The notes under the pieces were generated by a model that saw only the letters and a list, made by a program, of their open reading frames with translations, made no database searches and had not been told where the DNA came from. Shown in pieces: positions 27,433-36,705 of a stretch of DNA of 64,000 bases (positions are counted from its first letter, which is position 1; the number at the start of each line of letters is the position of its first letter). Source of the stretch: Bacteroidota bacterium. GTDB lineage: Bacteria; Bacteroidota; Bacteroidia; CAILMK01; JAAYUY01. Location of the stretch: NCBI GenBank assembly GCA_016776505.1, contig JADHTG010000001.1, forward strand, positions 1 to 64,000, written 5' to 3'. Both the position numbers and the translations under genes were made by a program.

Positions 27433-28290
27433 TTGAAGTTTAAATCATACTTGGAATTAGCCAAAGTCAGAATTACCATAGCAGTTGCTCTTACTACTAT
27501 TGCGGGTTATGTCCTGGCTCGTGGAGGCTTTTCATGGCATTTAATATTACCCACATTCGGATTATTTCTTATTGCCTGTGGATCAGCGGCTTTAAACCAG
27601 TTCCAGGAAAGAAAACTGGATGCAAAAATGGAGAGGACTAAAAATCGCCCCATCCCATCAGGCAAAATTTCTGAATTCAATGCCCAATTGTTTATTTTAT
27701 TCTTAACTGTTACCGGCTCTTTGATTATTCTTTTCACATCGAACTTCACTGCATTGGTTTTGGCTTTACTGGCCCTGTTTTGGTACAATGTGATCTATAC
27801 CCCTTTAAAACGCAAAACTGCATTCGCAGTTATTCCCGGTTCATTGATTGGAGCACTTCCCCCAATGGTAGGCTGGGTTGCAGCTGGAGGTTACGTATTT
27901 GATCCAAAGCTGTTAATCCTTGCTTTTTTCTTCTTCATCTGGCAAATACCTCATTTTTGGTTGCTGCTCATGCAGTATGGCAAAGAATATGAATCTGCAG
28001 GATTCCCGTCCCTGACTCATATTTATTCCGAAAAGCAACTAAAAAGAATCACTTTTATGTGGACATTTGCCACTGCCCTGTCCTGTCTTTTTATTCCATT
28101 TTTTGAAGTGACCTATACTGCTTTTGCCAAAATCAGTATTTTAGTTATTTCCCTTTTACTGATACTGATCTTTTCAGGTTTACTTATGAGCAGGAAAAAA
28201 ACATTTCACATTTTTCGCTATTTCATGGTTATCAATGTGTATTTGCTCCTGGTTATAATTTCTCTGGCAATTGATTCAATCGCTATTTAA
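27433..28290 (+). CDS. ctaB: Protoheme IX farnesyltransferase (heme O synthase)
   Basis: A 285-residue UbiA-superfamily protein with about nine helices. Aspartate motifs: LNQFQERKLDAKMERTKNRP at about 55-74 carries the N-x3-D-x3-D-type Mg-binding residues. TPLKRKTAFAVIPGSLIGALPPMVGW follows. It farnesylates heme B to heme O for the oxidase. The start must be the TTG at 27433, two bases after the subunit II stop, because the first in-frame ATG lies inside the active-site region. No heme A synthase is seen in the window. The length and motifs fit CtaB/CyoE. Confidence 0.94.
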   Translation: MKFKSYLELAKVRITIAVALTTIAGYVLARGGFSWHLILPTFGLFLIACGSAALNQFQERKLDAKMERTKNRPIPSGKISEFNAQLFILFLTVTGSLIILFTSNFTALVLALLALFWYNVIYTPLKRKTAFAVIPGSLIGALPPMVGWVAAGGYVFDPKLLILAFFFFIWQIPHFWLLLMQYGKEYESAGFPSLTHIYSEKQLKRITFMWTFATALSCLFIPFFEVTYTAFAKISILVISLLLILIFSGLLMSRKKTFHIFRYFMVINVYLLLVIISLAIDSIAI

Positions 28291-28391
28291 TTGCATTTAT
28301 GTGTGTATGGAAATTCAATTATCCAGTCTTATATGTCGACTTCTTTCCAGTGTTTGTATGCAGGGGTGTTCTGTTGGGATGATACCAGCAT

Positions 28392-28410
28392 TTATCCAAA
28401 ATACGGATAA
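28392..28410 (+). terminator. Possible intrinsic terminator of the oxidase operon
   Basis: TTATCC (28392-28397) pairs with GGATAA (28405-28410) over a 7-base loop, followed within 3 bases by a TTTTT run. It lies about 100 bases after ctaB. The stem is short and AT-rich, so it is weak. Confidence 0.4.
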
Positions 28411-28552
28411 TGATTTTTAACAAATAAAAAACAGTTCATACATCCATTCAGTGAAGTAAGGAAACTCATCCGATCGGAACTGTCATTTATGGCCTCCCCT
28501 ATTTTTTTGGCAGCATACTTGTTTTAGTTAGAAAGACTGATTCTAAATAAGC

Positions 28553-28849
28553 ATGAAAGAATACATGGTTATAATGAAATTGCCGCAATTATTAACGGAG
28601 GAATTTCTTCGCCAGATACCGGAGCATCGTAAAAAGGTGGATCGCCTTCTGACAAAAGGATTGATTACCTCTTATTCGCTTTCGCTTGATCGTTCAACCC
28701 TGTGGGCCACCATTCCAGCCAGTAATGAGAATAGTGTGGTAACTGTTCTGAGCAGCCTCCCCCTGACAAAATACATGAACATGGAAATCATTGAACTGGC
28801 TTTCAACCTGAATGCCCGCATATCCCAGACGGCCATTTCGTTGAATTAG
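28553..28849 (+). CDS. YciI/muconolactone-isomerase-like small protein
   Basis: A 98-residue cytoplasmic protein starting ATG 28553. The pattern of a beta strand (EYMVIMKLP), a helix with PEHRKKVDRLLTKG, a strand (SYSLSLDRSTLWATI) and a final LPLTKYMNMEIIEL strand matches the dimeric ferredoxin-like barrels of the muconolactone delta-isomerase/YCII group. In Bacteroidota this form is a widespread uncharacterised protein. No cofactor motif is seen. It is isolated between ctaB and the convergent yjbQ. The fold is likely; the reaction is unknown. Confidence 0.65.
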   Translation: MKEYMVIMKLPQLLTEEFLRQIPEHRKKVDRLLTKGLITSYSLSLDRSTLWATIPASNENSVVTVLSSLPLTKYMNMEIIELAFNLNARISQTAISLN

Positions 28850-28876
28850 TTTCTTATAAAACCGGCAAAGCCAGTT

Positions 28877-29281
28877 TTAACAATTCATTACATTCACCAC
28901 TACGCTTCTGTTTTGCCTTGGACCATCAAATTCACATAAAAAGATATTCTGCCAGGTCGATAAACCCATTTTTCCTTTAATGATCGGAATAGTTTCTGAC
29001 GGACCCACGAGGCCAGCTTTTAAGTGTGCATCCCCATTTCCATCCTGCTTGTCGTGCAACCAGATTCCCTTCGGAATCAATTTTTGAAGAAGATGAATTA
29101 CATCCATCTGTACAGAATCATCCCAATTTTCCTGTATCATAATAGCCGCTGTTGCACCCTGAACATATACATGAACCTGTCCAGATTGAATTTGGCTTTC
29201 TGCTACGATCTGCTCAACGAATTTCGTTATATCATATAGACCATTGTGTTGATCAGTCTGTATTTGTATAAATCTTTGCAT
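28877..29281 (-). CDS. YjbQ/UPF0047 family protein (secondary thiamine-phosphate synthase-like)
   Basis: I use the ATG at 29279-29281 (134 residues); a TTG seven codons upstream is also in frame. The sequence shows the UPF0047 signature: an early DITKFVEQIV helix, VHVYVQGATAAIMIQEN, then GDAHLKAGLVGPSETIPI and a C-terminal LCEFDGPR.RSVVV strand. The conserved His and Glu residues cluster as in YjbQ trimers. E. coli YjbQ has weak thiamine-phosphate synthase activity; the true role is unsettled. It is divergent from ruvB, about 60 bases away. Confidence 0.9.
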   Translation of the reverse strand: MQRFIQIQTDQHNGLYDITKFVEQIVAESQIQSGQVHVYVQGATAAIMIQENWDDSVQMDVIHLLQKLIPKGIWLHDKQDGNGDAHLKAGLVGPSETIPIIKGKMGLSTWQNIFLCEFDGPRQNRSVVVNVMNC

Positions 29282-29343
29282 ATCATTTGACTGTTTAACC
29301 AAAATTAGAGATTAATTATTATTGTTTGTAATTTTAGTGAAAT

Positions 29344-30402
29344 TTGATATCCATTAATAAAACTGTAGTGACCAATAACGAAGAATTAAAAAGGCCATTT
29401 GATGCATTGACAGAGATTGAGAAAGAAGTTGAAAAAGAGCTTCGGCCAAAAGAGTTCAAGGATTTTGTTGGTCAGCTGCAATTACTGGATAATCTCAAAA
29501 TATTTGTCCAGGCAGCAAAACAAAGAGGAGATGCCCTGGATCATGTTTTACTGCATGGGCCTCCGGGTTTGGGTAAAACAACTTTATCGTATATACTTTC
29601 CGAAGAAATGAATGTAGGTATTAAAACCTCCTCCGGACCGGTGCTTGATAAACCCGCAAACCTGGCCGGATTACTGACCAATCTTGAAAAAGATGATATC
29701 CTTTTTATCGATGAAATTCATCGGTTAAGTCCATTAGTTGAAGAATATCTATATTCTGCCATGGAAGATTATAAGATTGATATCATGATCGATCAGGGAC
29801 CTAATGCACGTTCGGTGGAACTGAATTTGAATCCATTTACTTTAGTTGGTGCAACAACACGTTCAGGCTTACTGACTGCTCCATTAAGAGCCCGCTTTGG
29901 TATTTCTGCCAGGCTCGAATACTATAATGCAGAAGAACTTACTAGCATAGTGGAACGCAGTGCCGGCATTTTAAAAATTGAAATAGATGATGACGCTGCA
30001 TTTGAAATTGCCAGGCGAAGCCGAGGAACCCCCAGAATTTCAAATGCACTTTTAAGAAGAGTCAGGGATTTTGCACAGATAAAGTCGGATGGAAAAATTG
30101 AAATTAACATTACTAAATATGGACTAAAAGCTCTTAATGTAGATGAAAACGGCCTGGATGAAATGGATAATAAAATTCTGAAATCTATCATTGAAAAGTT
30201 CAATGGCGGGCCTGTTGGATTAAACACCATTGCCACCTCTGTAGGAGAAGAATCAGAAACAATCGAGGAAGTGTATGAACCTTACCTGATCAAAGAAGGT
30301 TATTTAAAAAGAACTCCCCGCGGACGTGAAGCTACACTTAAAACTTATAAACACCTGGGCATTAAACCCCATGGATTGAACCCGTCTTTGTTTGATGTTT
30401 AA
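29344..30402 (+). CDS. ruvB: Holliday junction branch-migration helicase RuvB
   Basis: A 352-residue AAA+ ATPase. Walker A is GPPGLGKTT near residue 71, Walker B is [11 protein letters not shown], and the sensor region is [21 protein letters not shown]-terminal winged helix ends in [15 protein letters not shown], the RuvB DNA-binding signature. RuvB hexamers pump DNA through Holliday junctions on RuvA. No ATG precedes the conserved core, so the start is TTG 29344 or GTG 29368. ruvA and ruvC occur elsewhere in the window (47 and 60 kb), so the genes are not an operon here. Confidence 0.97.
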   Translation: MISINKTVVTNNEELKRPFDALTEIEKEVEKELRPKEFKDFVGQLQLLDNLKIFVQAAKQRGDALDHVLLHGPPGLGKTTLSYILSEEMNVGIKTSSGPVLDKPANLAGLLTNLEKDDILFIDEIHRLSPLVEEYLYSAMEDYKIDIMIDQGPNARSVELNLNPFTLVGATTRSGLLTAPLRARFGISARLEYYNAEELTSIVERSAGILKIEIDDDAAFEIARRSRGTPRISNALLRRVRDFAQIKSDGKIEINITKYGLKALNVDENGLDEMDNKILKSIIEKFNGGPVGLNTIATSVGEESETIEEVYEPYLIKEGYLKRTPRGREATLKTYKHLGIKPHGLNPSLFDV

Positions 30403-30494
30403 ACTTTTTGTGATTTTCCTTTTGAGATTTGTTATTTAGTTTTGCTTTTGATTTGATCGCTGTGAATCAATTAAATCTAATTTCAATTATTTCA

Positions 30495-31442
30495 ATGCTG
30501 CACGCAAAAAAACTATCTGAAGTCATAAAAAACAAAGCTCTCGACCTGGGATTTTCGGCTTGCGGTATTTCAAAAGCTGAATTTCTAAAAGAGGATTCAT
30601 TGTTTTACAAGGACTGGATAGCCTGTAATAAACAGGGAAACATGAGCTATCTGGAAAAGAATATAGATAAAAGACTGGATCCGCGAAAACTCCATCCGGG
30701 CACAAAAAGCATCCTTTCACTTCTTTACAATTATTATCCTCAGGAATTTCAAAACACACATTCCTCATATAAGATTTCCAAATACGCCTATGGGAAGGAT
30801 TATCATAAAATAATCAGGAAAAAACTCAAACAACTTTTGAGGGAAATTGAAGCAACAGCAGGAGAAACAAATGCCAGGATATTCGTTGATTCAGCACCGC
30901 TCCTGGAACGCAGATGGGCACAAAAATCAGGTGTGGGATGGATCGGCAAAAACAGCATGTTAATCCATCCTGAAATTGGCTCATATACTTTTATCGGAGA
31001 AATCCTGGTCGATCTGGAACTGGCATATGACGAGGAGATCAAAGATTATTGCGAACGTTGTACCGCCTGCCTGAGAGCCTGTCCGACAGATGCCCTGGAT
31101 ATGACAAAACCTTACCATTTGGATGCCAGCCAGTGTATTTCATACCAGACCATTGAAGATTCTGAAAAACTGGGGTTTTCAAAGGAAAATGATAAATGGA
31201 TTTTTGGATGTGACATTTGCCAGGAAGTTTGTCCCTGGAACCGAAAAGCAGCTGTTACGACAGAAGCAAAGTTCAGGATCTCAGATTTCATTAAACAAGC
31301 GACTTCGGAAGATTGGGAAAGCCTTTCGGAAACTGATTTTGAAAAGTATTTTAACGGGAGTCCGATTCGCAGGGCAAAATATGAAGGATTAAGGAAGAAT
31401 GTAAAATTTGTAAATGCGAACAAAAAATCTAAATCCCTGTAA
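30495..31442 (+). CDS. queG: Epoxyqueuosine reductase QueG
   Basis: I use ATG 30495 (315 residues), because the frame upstream to TTG 30429 lacks conservation. The N-terminal cobalamin-binding region contains GFSACGISKAEFL, and RRWAQKSGVGWIGKNSM is a QueG hallmark. Two 4Fe-4S motifs follow: CERCTACLRACP and CDICQEVCPWNRKA. QueG reduces epoxyqueuosine to queuosine in tRNA, the last step of Q biosynthesis. The C-terminal HEAT domain of longer QueG proteins is absent. Its 3' end overlaps the convergent OmpA-family gene by 14 bases. Confidence 0.96.
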   Translation: MLHAKKLSEVIKNKALDLGFSACGISKAEFLKEDSLFYKDWIACNKQGNMSYLEKNIDKRLDPRKLHPGTKSILSLLYNYYPQEFQNTHSSYKISKYAYGKDYHKIIRKKLKQLLREIEATAGETNARIFVDSAPLLERRWAQKSGVGWIGKNSMLIHPEIGSYTFIGEILVDLELAYDEEIKDYCERCTACLRACPTDALDMTKPYHLDASQCISYQTIEDSEKLGFSKENDKWIFGCDICQEVCPWNRKAAVTTEAKFRISDFIKQATSEDWESLSETDFEKYFNGSPIRRAKYEGLRKNVKFVNANKKSKSL

Positions 31443-33402
31443 TTTTAAATTCGGTGCGCCTGTTTTTCGCTCTACCATCTTCGGTCTCATTGCTGTCTAC
31501 CGGTTCGGTTTCACCATAACCTTTAAAGGATAATCTGCCGGCATCAATTCCATTATTTAGCAGGTAACTAAAAACAGCTTTAGCTCTTTCATTTGATAAA
31601 TTCATATTGTACTCATCGGCCCCTTTATTATCTGTGTGTCCCCCGATTTCGATCTTAAGATTTGGATAATCAGTCATAAAGGAGATGAGAATTTTAAGCT
31701 CCACTTCAGACTCAGTTTCAATAGTTGATTTATCAAATTCAAAGAAGATATTGTTAAGAACTATTTTCGCACCCACTTTTATCGGGTTCAAAGGGATGTC
31801 TTTTATGAAAGCGGATGATGTGATCCCCTTAATGGGTAAATAATCAGAATAAAACAAATAGCCTTTTCGGGAAACATTGATGAGGTAGTTTTTGTCGGCA
31901 GGCAAAGCGGTTAAATAGGCTCCTGTTTTGGCATCCGAAGTAGACTGGTAAATGGTAATTCCTGTCTCAATATCGATCACACTAAATACAGCATCCAACC
32001 TGGCATTTGAAAATTTATCGAATATTATTCCTTTCAGATAGCAGACCGCTTCAGGTCGCAAATGAAGAGGTATTTCAAATGAATAGATATCAAGGCTTTC
32101 CTGGCTCGTGTCACGTCTTGAAGCAAAAAAAGCAAGCTCACCCATACTGTTGACAAAAAGACTGAACTCGCTGTGTTCTGTATTAATGGGATAACCCAGG
32201 TTTTTTCTCTTGCTAAAATTTCCCTTCCCATCTTTTCTTACCATGAATATATCACCCTGTCCCATGCCGATTCCTCCCTTGGTGGAAAAATAAAGTGTTT
32301 TGTCATCGGGATGAATAAAAGGAGCTTCTTCGTTCAATTTCGAATTGACATGGGCTCCTAAATTAACCGGTATTCCCCAGCTTCCATCACTTTTTTTAAC
32401 GCTTTTCCAAATATCCAGTCCTCCATAGCCCCCGGGACGGGTAGAGCTGAAATACAATGTTTTCCCATCGAATGAAATGGATGGTTGTGTTTCTTTATGA
32501 ATCGTGTTAATGGGTGGTCCTAAATTCGTTCCTTTTTGCCAGCTTCCGTTTTTGTAAACTGAAAGGAAAATATCACAGGCACCATAAACCACATTTTCAT
32601 CCTCAGAGCAAATGGTATAAAGTAAATACCTGCCATCAGGAGAAATTGCGATAGCTCCTTCATTCATGTTTGAAGTATTGATGTTTCCCGGAAGATGTAT
32701 CGCCTGCGACCACTCGTTATTCTTGTTTTTTGACACATAAATATCTTCATTAAAGCGAAACATGGAATTTTTGGCCTGGGGATTCTGATCCAGCATACGA
32801 GTAAAATAAAATGTTTCCTGGTCGGCAGTAAGTGAGGGCCAGTATTCATTCAGATCAGTATTTACGCCAGGACCGATATTGACAGGATTGAATGCTACAG
32901 GATTTTTTATGGATGAATCCCGGAATATACAGATACGTAGATTTTTATCCGCTTTTTTATAAAATTTTTCCGAAATCACTCCGAACTTCTGAAAAGTTTG
33001 AAACTGAATTATCGCTTTTTCATAGTTGAGATCACGCATTAATAAAGCACCATAATTGAAGTATACGAATGGATAGCCAGGTTCAATTTCAATGACTTTT
33101 TCATACATGGCCTTTTCCTTTTCCAGTTTTTTCTGCCTGTAGTATATGCTGGACAGGCGCATATATGCATCTATATAATTTGGATCACGCTCAATCGCTT
33201 TAGTCAGTAATATGGCCGCATTCCCATATTCTTTTTTAAACATATAATCATACGACTGAGTATATAACTCATATGCTTTTCGGTCTTTTGTAGAAGTGAA
33301 TACTTTTTCTGCTTGAGCAAGCAGCTGAAATGATGCAGACATCATGAAAGCTACTACACTTATAATGATAGTTTTATATATGGATTGTACTGGTAATAAC
33401 AT
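31429..33402 (-). CDS. TPR - PD40 propeller - carboxypeptidase-regulatory-like - OmpA protein (PorE-like)
   Basis: A 657-residue exported protein; ATG 33400-33402 is used (a GTG precedes it). The signal segment is at 1-31. TPR repeats (about 35-145) include AAILLTKAIERDPNYIDAYM. A WD40/PD40-type propeller (about 175-450) has repeated SPDGRYLLY, SFDGKTLYFSS and HPDDKTLYFS motifs. A carboxypeptidase-regulatory-like Ig fold spans about 455-535. The C-terminal OmpA peptidoglycan-binding domain has IFFEFDKSTIE, GGHTDNKG, NLSNERAKAV and RRTEFKI. This order is that of PorE, the type IX secretion component that ties the outer-membrane complex to peptidoglycan. Bacteroidota have many paralogues, so PorE orthology is unproven. 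No lipobox Cys is evident. Confidence 0.82.
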   Translation of the reverse strand: MLLPVQSIYKTIIISVVAFMMSASFQLLAQAEKVFTSTKDRKAYELYTQSYDYMFKKEYGNAAILLTKAIERDPNYIDAYMRLSSIYYRQKKLEKEKAMYEKVIEIEPGYPFVYFNYGALLMRDLNYEKAIIQFQTFQKFGVISEKFYKKADKNLRICIFRDSSIKNPVAFNPVNIGPGVNTDLNEYWPSLTADQETFYFTRMLDQNPQAKNSMFRFNEDIYVSKNKNNEWSQAIHLPGNINTSNMNEGAIAISPDGRYLLYTICSEDENVVYGACDIFLSVYKNGSWQKGTNLGPPINTIHKETQPSISFDGKTLYFSSTRPGGYGGLDIWKSVKKSDGSWGIPVNLGAHVNSKLNEEAPFIHPDDKTLYFSTKGGIGMGQGDIFMVRKDGKGNFSKRKNLGYPINTEHSEFSLFVNSMGELAFFASRRDTSQESLDIYSFEIPLHLRPEAVCYLKGIIFDKFSNARLDAVFSVIDIETGITIYQSTSDAKTGAYLTALPADKNYLINVSRKGYLFYSDYLPIKGITSSAFIKDIPLNPIKVGAKIVLNNIFFEFDKSTIETESEVELKILISFMTDYPNLKIEIGGHTDNKGADEYNMNLSNERAKAVFSYLLNNGIDAGRLSFKGYGETEPVDSNETEDGRAKNRRTEFKITGI

Positions 33403-33446
33403 CACATTCTATATATCTAATATCCAATTTATTGCCAAAGCTTGAT

Positions 33447-34316
33447 TCAGGTAATTTTGAGGCTCAAATCAAGTGGCTGAACAGTATGCGTTAAAGCTCC
33501 TGAAGAAATAAAATCCACACCGGTTTTTGCATATTCAATTATATTCCCCCTGTGAATACCGCCCGATGCTTCTGTTTCTATTTTACCGTTTATCAAATCA
33601 ACTGCCCTGGATAAATCAGCCGGAGTAAAATTATCTAAAAGGACTCTATCTATAGCGGGGAGCAGTAAGGCTTCCTCGATATCACTGAATGTTCGAAGTT
33701 CCACCTCAATTTTTAAATCCAGGTTATTTTGCTTCAGGTAGCGTTGCACACTCTCTACAGCTTTGGTCACTCCTCCGGCATAATCAATGTGGTTGTCCTT
33801 GATCAGTATCATATCGTACAGGCCAATTCGATGGTTTAGACCTCCACCTAATTTTACAGCCCATTTTTCGAGCAAACGCAAACCCGGTGTAGTTTTCCTT
33901 GTATCCAACAATCTGACTCCATAATTACTAACAATCTTTGACAATTGGTTAGTCTGTGTAGCAATGCCACTTAATCGTTGCATAAAGTTGAGAACTAATC
34001 TTTCCGCTGTTAATATCGATTGGGTCGGACCCGTCACTTCAAACACAAAATCTCCAACAAGGACTTCTTCACCATCCTTTTTTAAAACCTCCATCCTGAC
34101 ATCAGAATCCACTCGGCTGAATATGATTTTTGCCAAATCGACACCTGCAATAATGCCATGATCCTTTACTAACAGAACGGCTTTTCTTTTTGCATTACCT
34201 GGAATAGTGGACATGGAAGTATGATCGCCTTCTCCAATATCTTCACTTAATGATAAATCAATTATTTTCTCCAGGTAGGCGTCAAATAGATCCTGAGCAA
34301 TAAAATCAACTTTCAA
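33447..34316 (-). CDS. nadC: Nicotinate-nucleotide pyrophosphorylase (carboxylating), quinolinate phosphoribosyltransferase
   Basis: About 289 residues from the TTG at 34314-34316, followed by AAA-GTT-GAT. Longer frames reach into the upstream gene. The enzyme converts quinolinate and PRPP to NaMN in NAD synthesis. Hallmarks: EDIGEGDHTS near the N-terminus; LDTRKTTPGLRLLEKWAVKLGGGLNHR carrying the Arg/Lys phosphate and quinolinate ligands; MILIKDNH; VELRTF; and the final EASGGIHRGNI loop. The start lies 10 bases after the DUF4783 stop, suggesting co-transcription with that gene. Confidence 0.95.
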   Translation of the reverse strand: MKVDFIAQDLFDAYLEKIIDLSLSEDIGEGDHTSMSTIPGNAKRKAVLLVKDHGIIAGVDLAKIIFSRVDSDVRMEVLKKDGEEVLVGDFVFEVTGPTQSILTAERLVLNFMQRLSGIATQTNQLSKIVSNYGVRLLDTRKTTPGLRLLEKWAVKLGGGLNHRIGLYDMILIKDNHIDYAGGVTKAVESVQRYLKQNNLDLKIEVELRTFSDIEEALLLPAIDRVLLDNFTPADLSRAVDLINGKIETEASGGIHRGNIIEYAKTGVDFISSGALTHTVQPLDLSLKIT

Positions 34317-34326
34317 AACAATCGTA

Positions 34327-34725
34327 TTATTCTTTCTCAAATTGCAGTTCGCGAATATAAAGTTTTCCTCCAATATCCTTAAACAATATATACGTTCTGT
34401 ATCGGCCGCTGGTGGTTTGCAAATACCCGATCACATAGGGCAATCCTTTGGGTGAGAAATTTTTATGTTTAATGACGAAATTAACCGGTGGTGACTTTTC
34501 AAAAAAGTCCTTTAATATTAATTCTGCCTGGGTTTTGCTGTAAATGTCTTCTACTTCATCGATTTTTAGCTCAACCCTTGAATCAAAGTAGCGGGAAACC
34601 TCTTTGCAGTTTCCTGATTTTAGCGCCAGGGATATTTCTTCGAATATATCTGATCCCAGAAACGCAAATGTAAATAGAGCAGTTGATATAAATAAACTTG
34701 TAATTATCAGTTTCTTAGATGTCAT
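34327..34725 (-). CDS. DUF4783 exported protein
   Basis: A 132-residue protein starting ATG 34723-34725 (a TTG lies 6 codons upstream). A signal peptide of about 24 residues (SLFISTALFTFAF) is followed by a compact NTF2-like domain: a helix with DIFEEISLALKSGNCKEVSRYF, strand RVELKID, then DFFEKSPPVNFVIKHKN and a C-terminal strand pair ending LYIRELQFEKE. These match DUF4783, a Bacteroidota-restricted periplasmic family without known function. It is upstream of nadC with a 10-base gap and divergent from the DNA glycosylase gene. Confidence 0.85.
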   Translation of the reverse strand: MTSKKLIITSLFISTALFTFAFLGSDIFEEISLALKSGNCKEVSRYFDSRVELKIDEVEDIYSKTQAELILKDFFEKSPPVNFVIKHKNFSPKGLPYVIGYLQTTSGRYRTYILFKDIGGKLYIRELQFEKE

Positions 34726-34859
34726 TTTCTTGCTTTGACTCAAATTATGCTAAAAGTATGCCACCAGTTTACCTTTGATTTTCTTCATTAATTAAAAAGC
34801 TAAGTTAATGATTAATTTTTACCTTTACTAAATAATTTCTTGTCAAACAGTTAAGTCTA

Positions 34860-35435
34860 TTGAAAAAACTAAATAGAGAATTCTATTTTCGTGAAGATGT
34901 GGTTGAAATCAGCAGGAATCTGCTGGGGAAAATTATATACACTCATATCAATCACCATTTGTGTGGAGGAATGATAACCGAAACCGAAGCCTATGCCGGG
35001 ATTACAGATAAGGCATCTCATGCATACAAAGGGAGAAGGACGAAACGAACTGAGATCATGTATTCTCCAGGCGGGATATCCTATGTGTATTTATGTTACG
35101 GGATACATCATTTATTCAATATATTAACCAACGTGGAAGAAATCCCTCATGCTGTATTGATTAGGGGCATTCAGCCCCTTGAAGGGATTACTGAAATGCT
35201 GAAAAGGAGAAAGCAAAACAAATTGCTAAAAAATACCTGCATTGGTCCGGGAAAGGTATCGCAGGCATTGGGCATAGACCTCCAATACAATGGAGTCGAT
35301 CTCCATGGTGAAGAAATCTGGATAGAGGATCATGGAATATCATTTTCTGAAAACCAAATTAAATCCGGGAAACGAATTGGTGTGGAATATGCTAAAGAGG
35401 ATGCTTTGCTTCCCTACCGCTTCTGGGTCCATTAG
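34860..35435 (+). CDS. DNA-3-methyladenine glycosylase (AAG/MPG family)
   Basis: A 191-residue base-excision-repair glycosylase that removes alkylated purines. Family motifs: the N-terminal NLLGKII; catalytic-site ITETEAYAG with the general-base Glu; DKASHAYKGRRTKRTEIMY; and SYVYLCYGIHHLFNI, with the intercalating Tyr and metal-free core. Then VLIRGIQPLEG and the glycine-rich GPGKVSQALGI follow. The start is the TTG at 34860 (MKKLNREFYF), since there is no ATG before the conserved core. It is tail to tail with the M23 peptidase gene, one base between stops. Confidence 0.95.
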   Translation: MKKLNREFYFREDVVEISRNLLGKIIYTHINHHLCGGMITETEAYAGITDKASHAYKGRRTKRTEIMYSPGGISYVYLCYGIHHLFNILTNVEEIPHAVLIRGIQPLEGITEMLKRRKQNKLLKNTCIGPGKVSQALGIDLQYNGVDLHGEEIWIEDHGISFSENQIKSGKRIGVEYAKEDALLPYRFWVH

Positions 35436-35436
35436 T

Positions 35437-36705
35437 TTACTCTTGCAGGTATTCTGGTGTCGGGATTTTATTGAGTTCAATTGTCAGGCTGTCTTTAATT
35501 AATGTAAAATCAGCCAAATTCGAGTCAGAAACTGATTCAATAGGAGGCAGCTTTAATGTCAATGGGTTTATGGCTGATCCATTCTTCCAGATTCTGTAAT
35601 CTAAATGAGGACCGGTTGAAAGTCCGCTGGAGCCTACATAACCAACGACATCGCTTTGTTTCACTTTCGCTCCCTTGCGAACGCCTTTGGCATACCTGGA
35701 TAAATGCAAATAGGCGGTAGTATAGGTCGCATTATGCTGAATTTTAACCATATTGCCGGCACCACCGGAATAACCAGCGGAAATAACGACACCGTCTCCG
35801 ACTGAATGAACAGGTGTTCCATATGGGGCAGAATAATCCACGCCATGATGTGGCCGGTATCTTTTTAAAATAGGATGGAACCTGCTGTTCGAAAATCCTG
35901 AACTTACCCTGGAAAATTTTAAGGGGGCTCTTAACAGCATTTTTCGCAAATTCATTCCCTTGTTATCATAATAATCTTCTCTGTCATCCTGAATGAAATA
36001 AAAAGCATAATAATTCTCTTTTGAATACTCAAACCAGGCAGCGATTATTTTCCCAATACCAACCACTTCACCTTCCACAATTGTTTCTTCATAGATGATT
36101 TTATACTTATCTCCTTTATTGATGGCAAAAAAATTAATATCCCACTCATAAATTTCAGATACGGCACTTATCAAGAGGGGAGAACTTCCAGATTCGGCCA
36201 TATCTGCCCACAAGGAGGTAGTGATTAGCCCGGAAGTGGTTGAAATAATTGTATCTACCTCCCTATGATCTTCATATACTTCAATCGGGTGGTATAATGT
36301 ATAGACTACAAAATCGATTGGATTCTTTTCATAAATGAAATATTGAGCTGTCTGTGAAGAATCTTTTGACAACAGGATCACATAATTTTTACCGGATTGT
36401 ATTTTCCTTAAAGGCATAATATTTTTTGCACTATCTGCCAGTTCCGATATGAAAGCCTGTGAAACACCAAATGGTGATATTAAGTTTGAGAAGATCTGGT
36501 TGTGTTCGATAGAACCGTGTACCAGCTCAAATGAATCCAAATTGAATCCATAAGCCATGTTCGGCTCATCAACAATCAGATGGGCGGGAACAGCCCCGGC
36601 AGCTTCAGTATCTTGTTCAGGCTTTAATTTTAAGATTAAAAGGACAATAATAACCACTAAAACTATTATTACGAGAATGAAAAGCCTGGAATTATTTGAT
36701 TTCAT
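35437..36705 (-). CDS. M23-family peptidoglycan metallopeptidase, membrane-anchored
   Basis: A 422-residue protein from ATG 36703-36705 (a TTG is two codons upstream). One N-terminal membrane anchor (about 8-27, LVIIVLLILK) precedes a long periplasmic region, which has two OapA/LysM-like segments before the catalytic domain. The LytM domain is complete: RFHPILKRYRPHHGVDYSAPYG supplies the first His and the Asp, and the HLS and GPHLDYRIW motifs supply the other His ligands. It cleaves peptide cross-links in peptidoglycan and so acts in cell-wall growth or separation. It stands alone upstream of a repeat-bearing gap. Confidence 0.92.
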   Translation of the reverse strand: MKSNNSRLFILVIIVLVVIIVLLILKLKPEQDTEAAGAVPAHLIVDEPNMAYGFNLDSFELVHGSIEHNQIFSNLISPFGVSQAFISELADSAKNIMPLRKIQSGKNYVILLSKDSSQTAQYFIYEKNPIDFVVYTLYHPIEVYEDHREVDTIISTTSGLITTSLWADMAESGSSPLLISAVSEIYEWDINFFAINKGDKYKIIYEETIVEGEVVGIGKIIAAWFEYSKENYYAFYFIQDDREDYYDNKGMNLRKMLLRAPLKFSRVSSGFSNSRFHPILKRYRPHHGVDYSAPYGTPVHSVGDGVVISAGYSGGAGNMVKIQHNATYTTAYLHLSRYAKGVRKGAKVKQSDVVGYVGSSGLSTGPHLDYRIWKNGSAINPLTLKLPPIESVSDSNLADFTLIKDSLTIELNKIPTPEYLQE

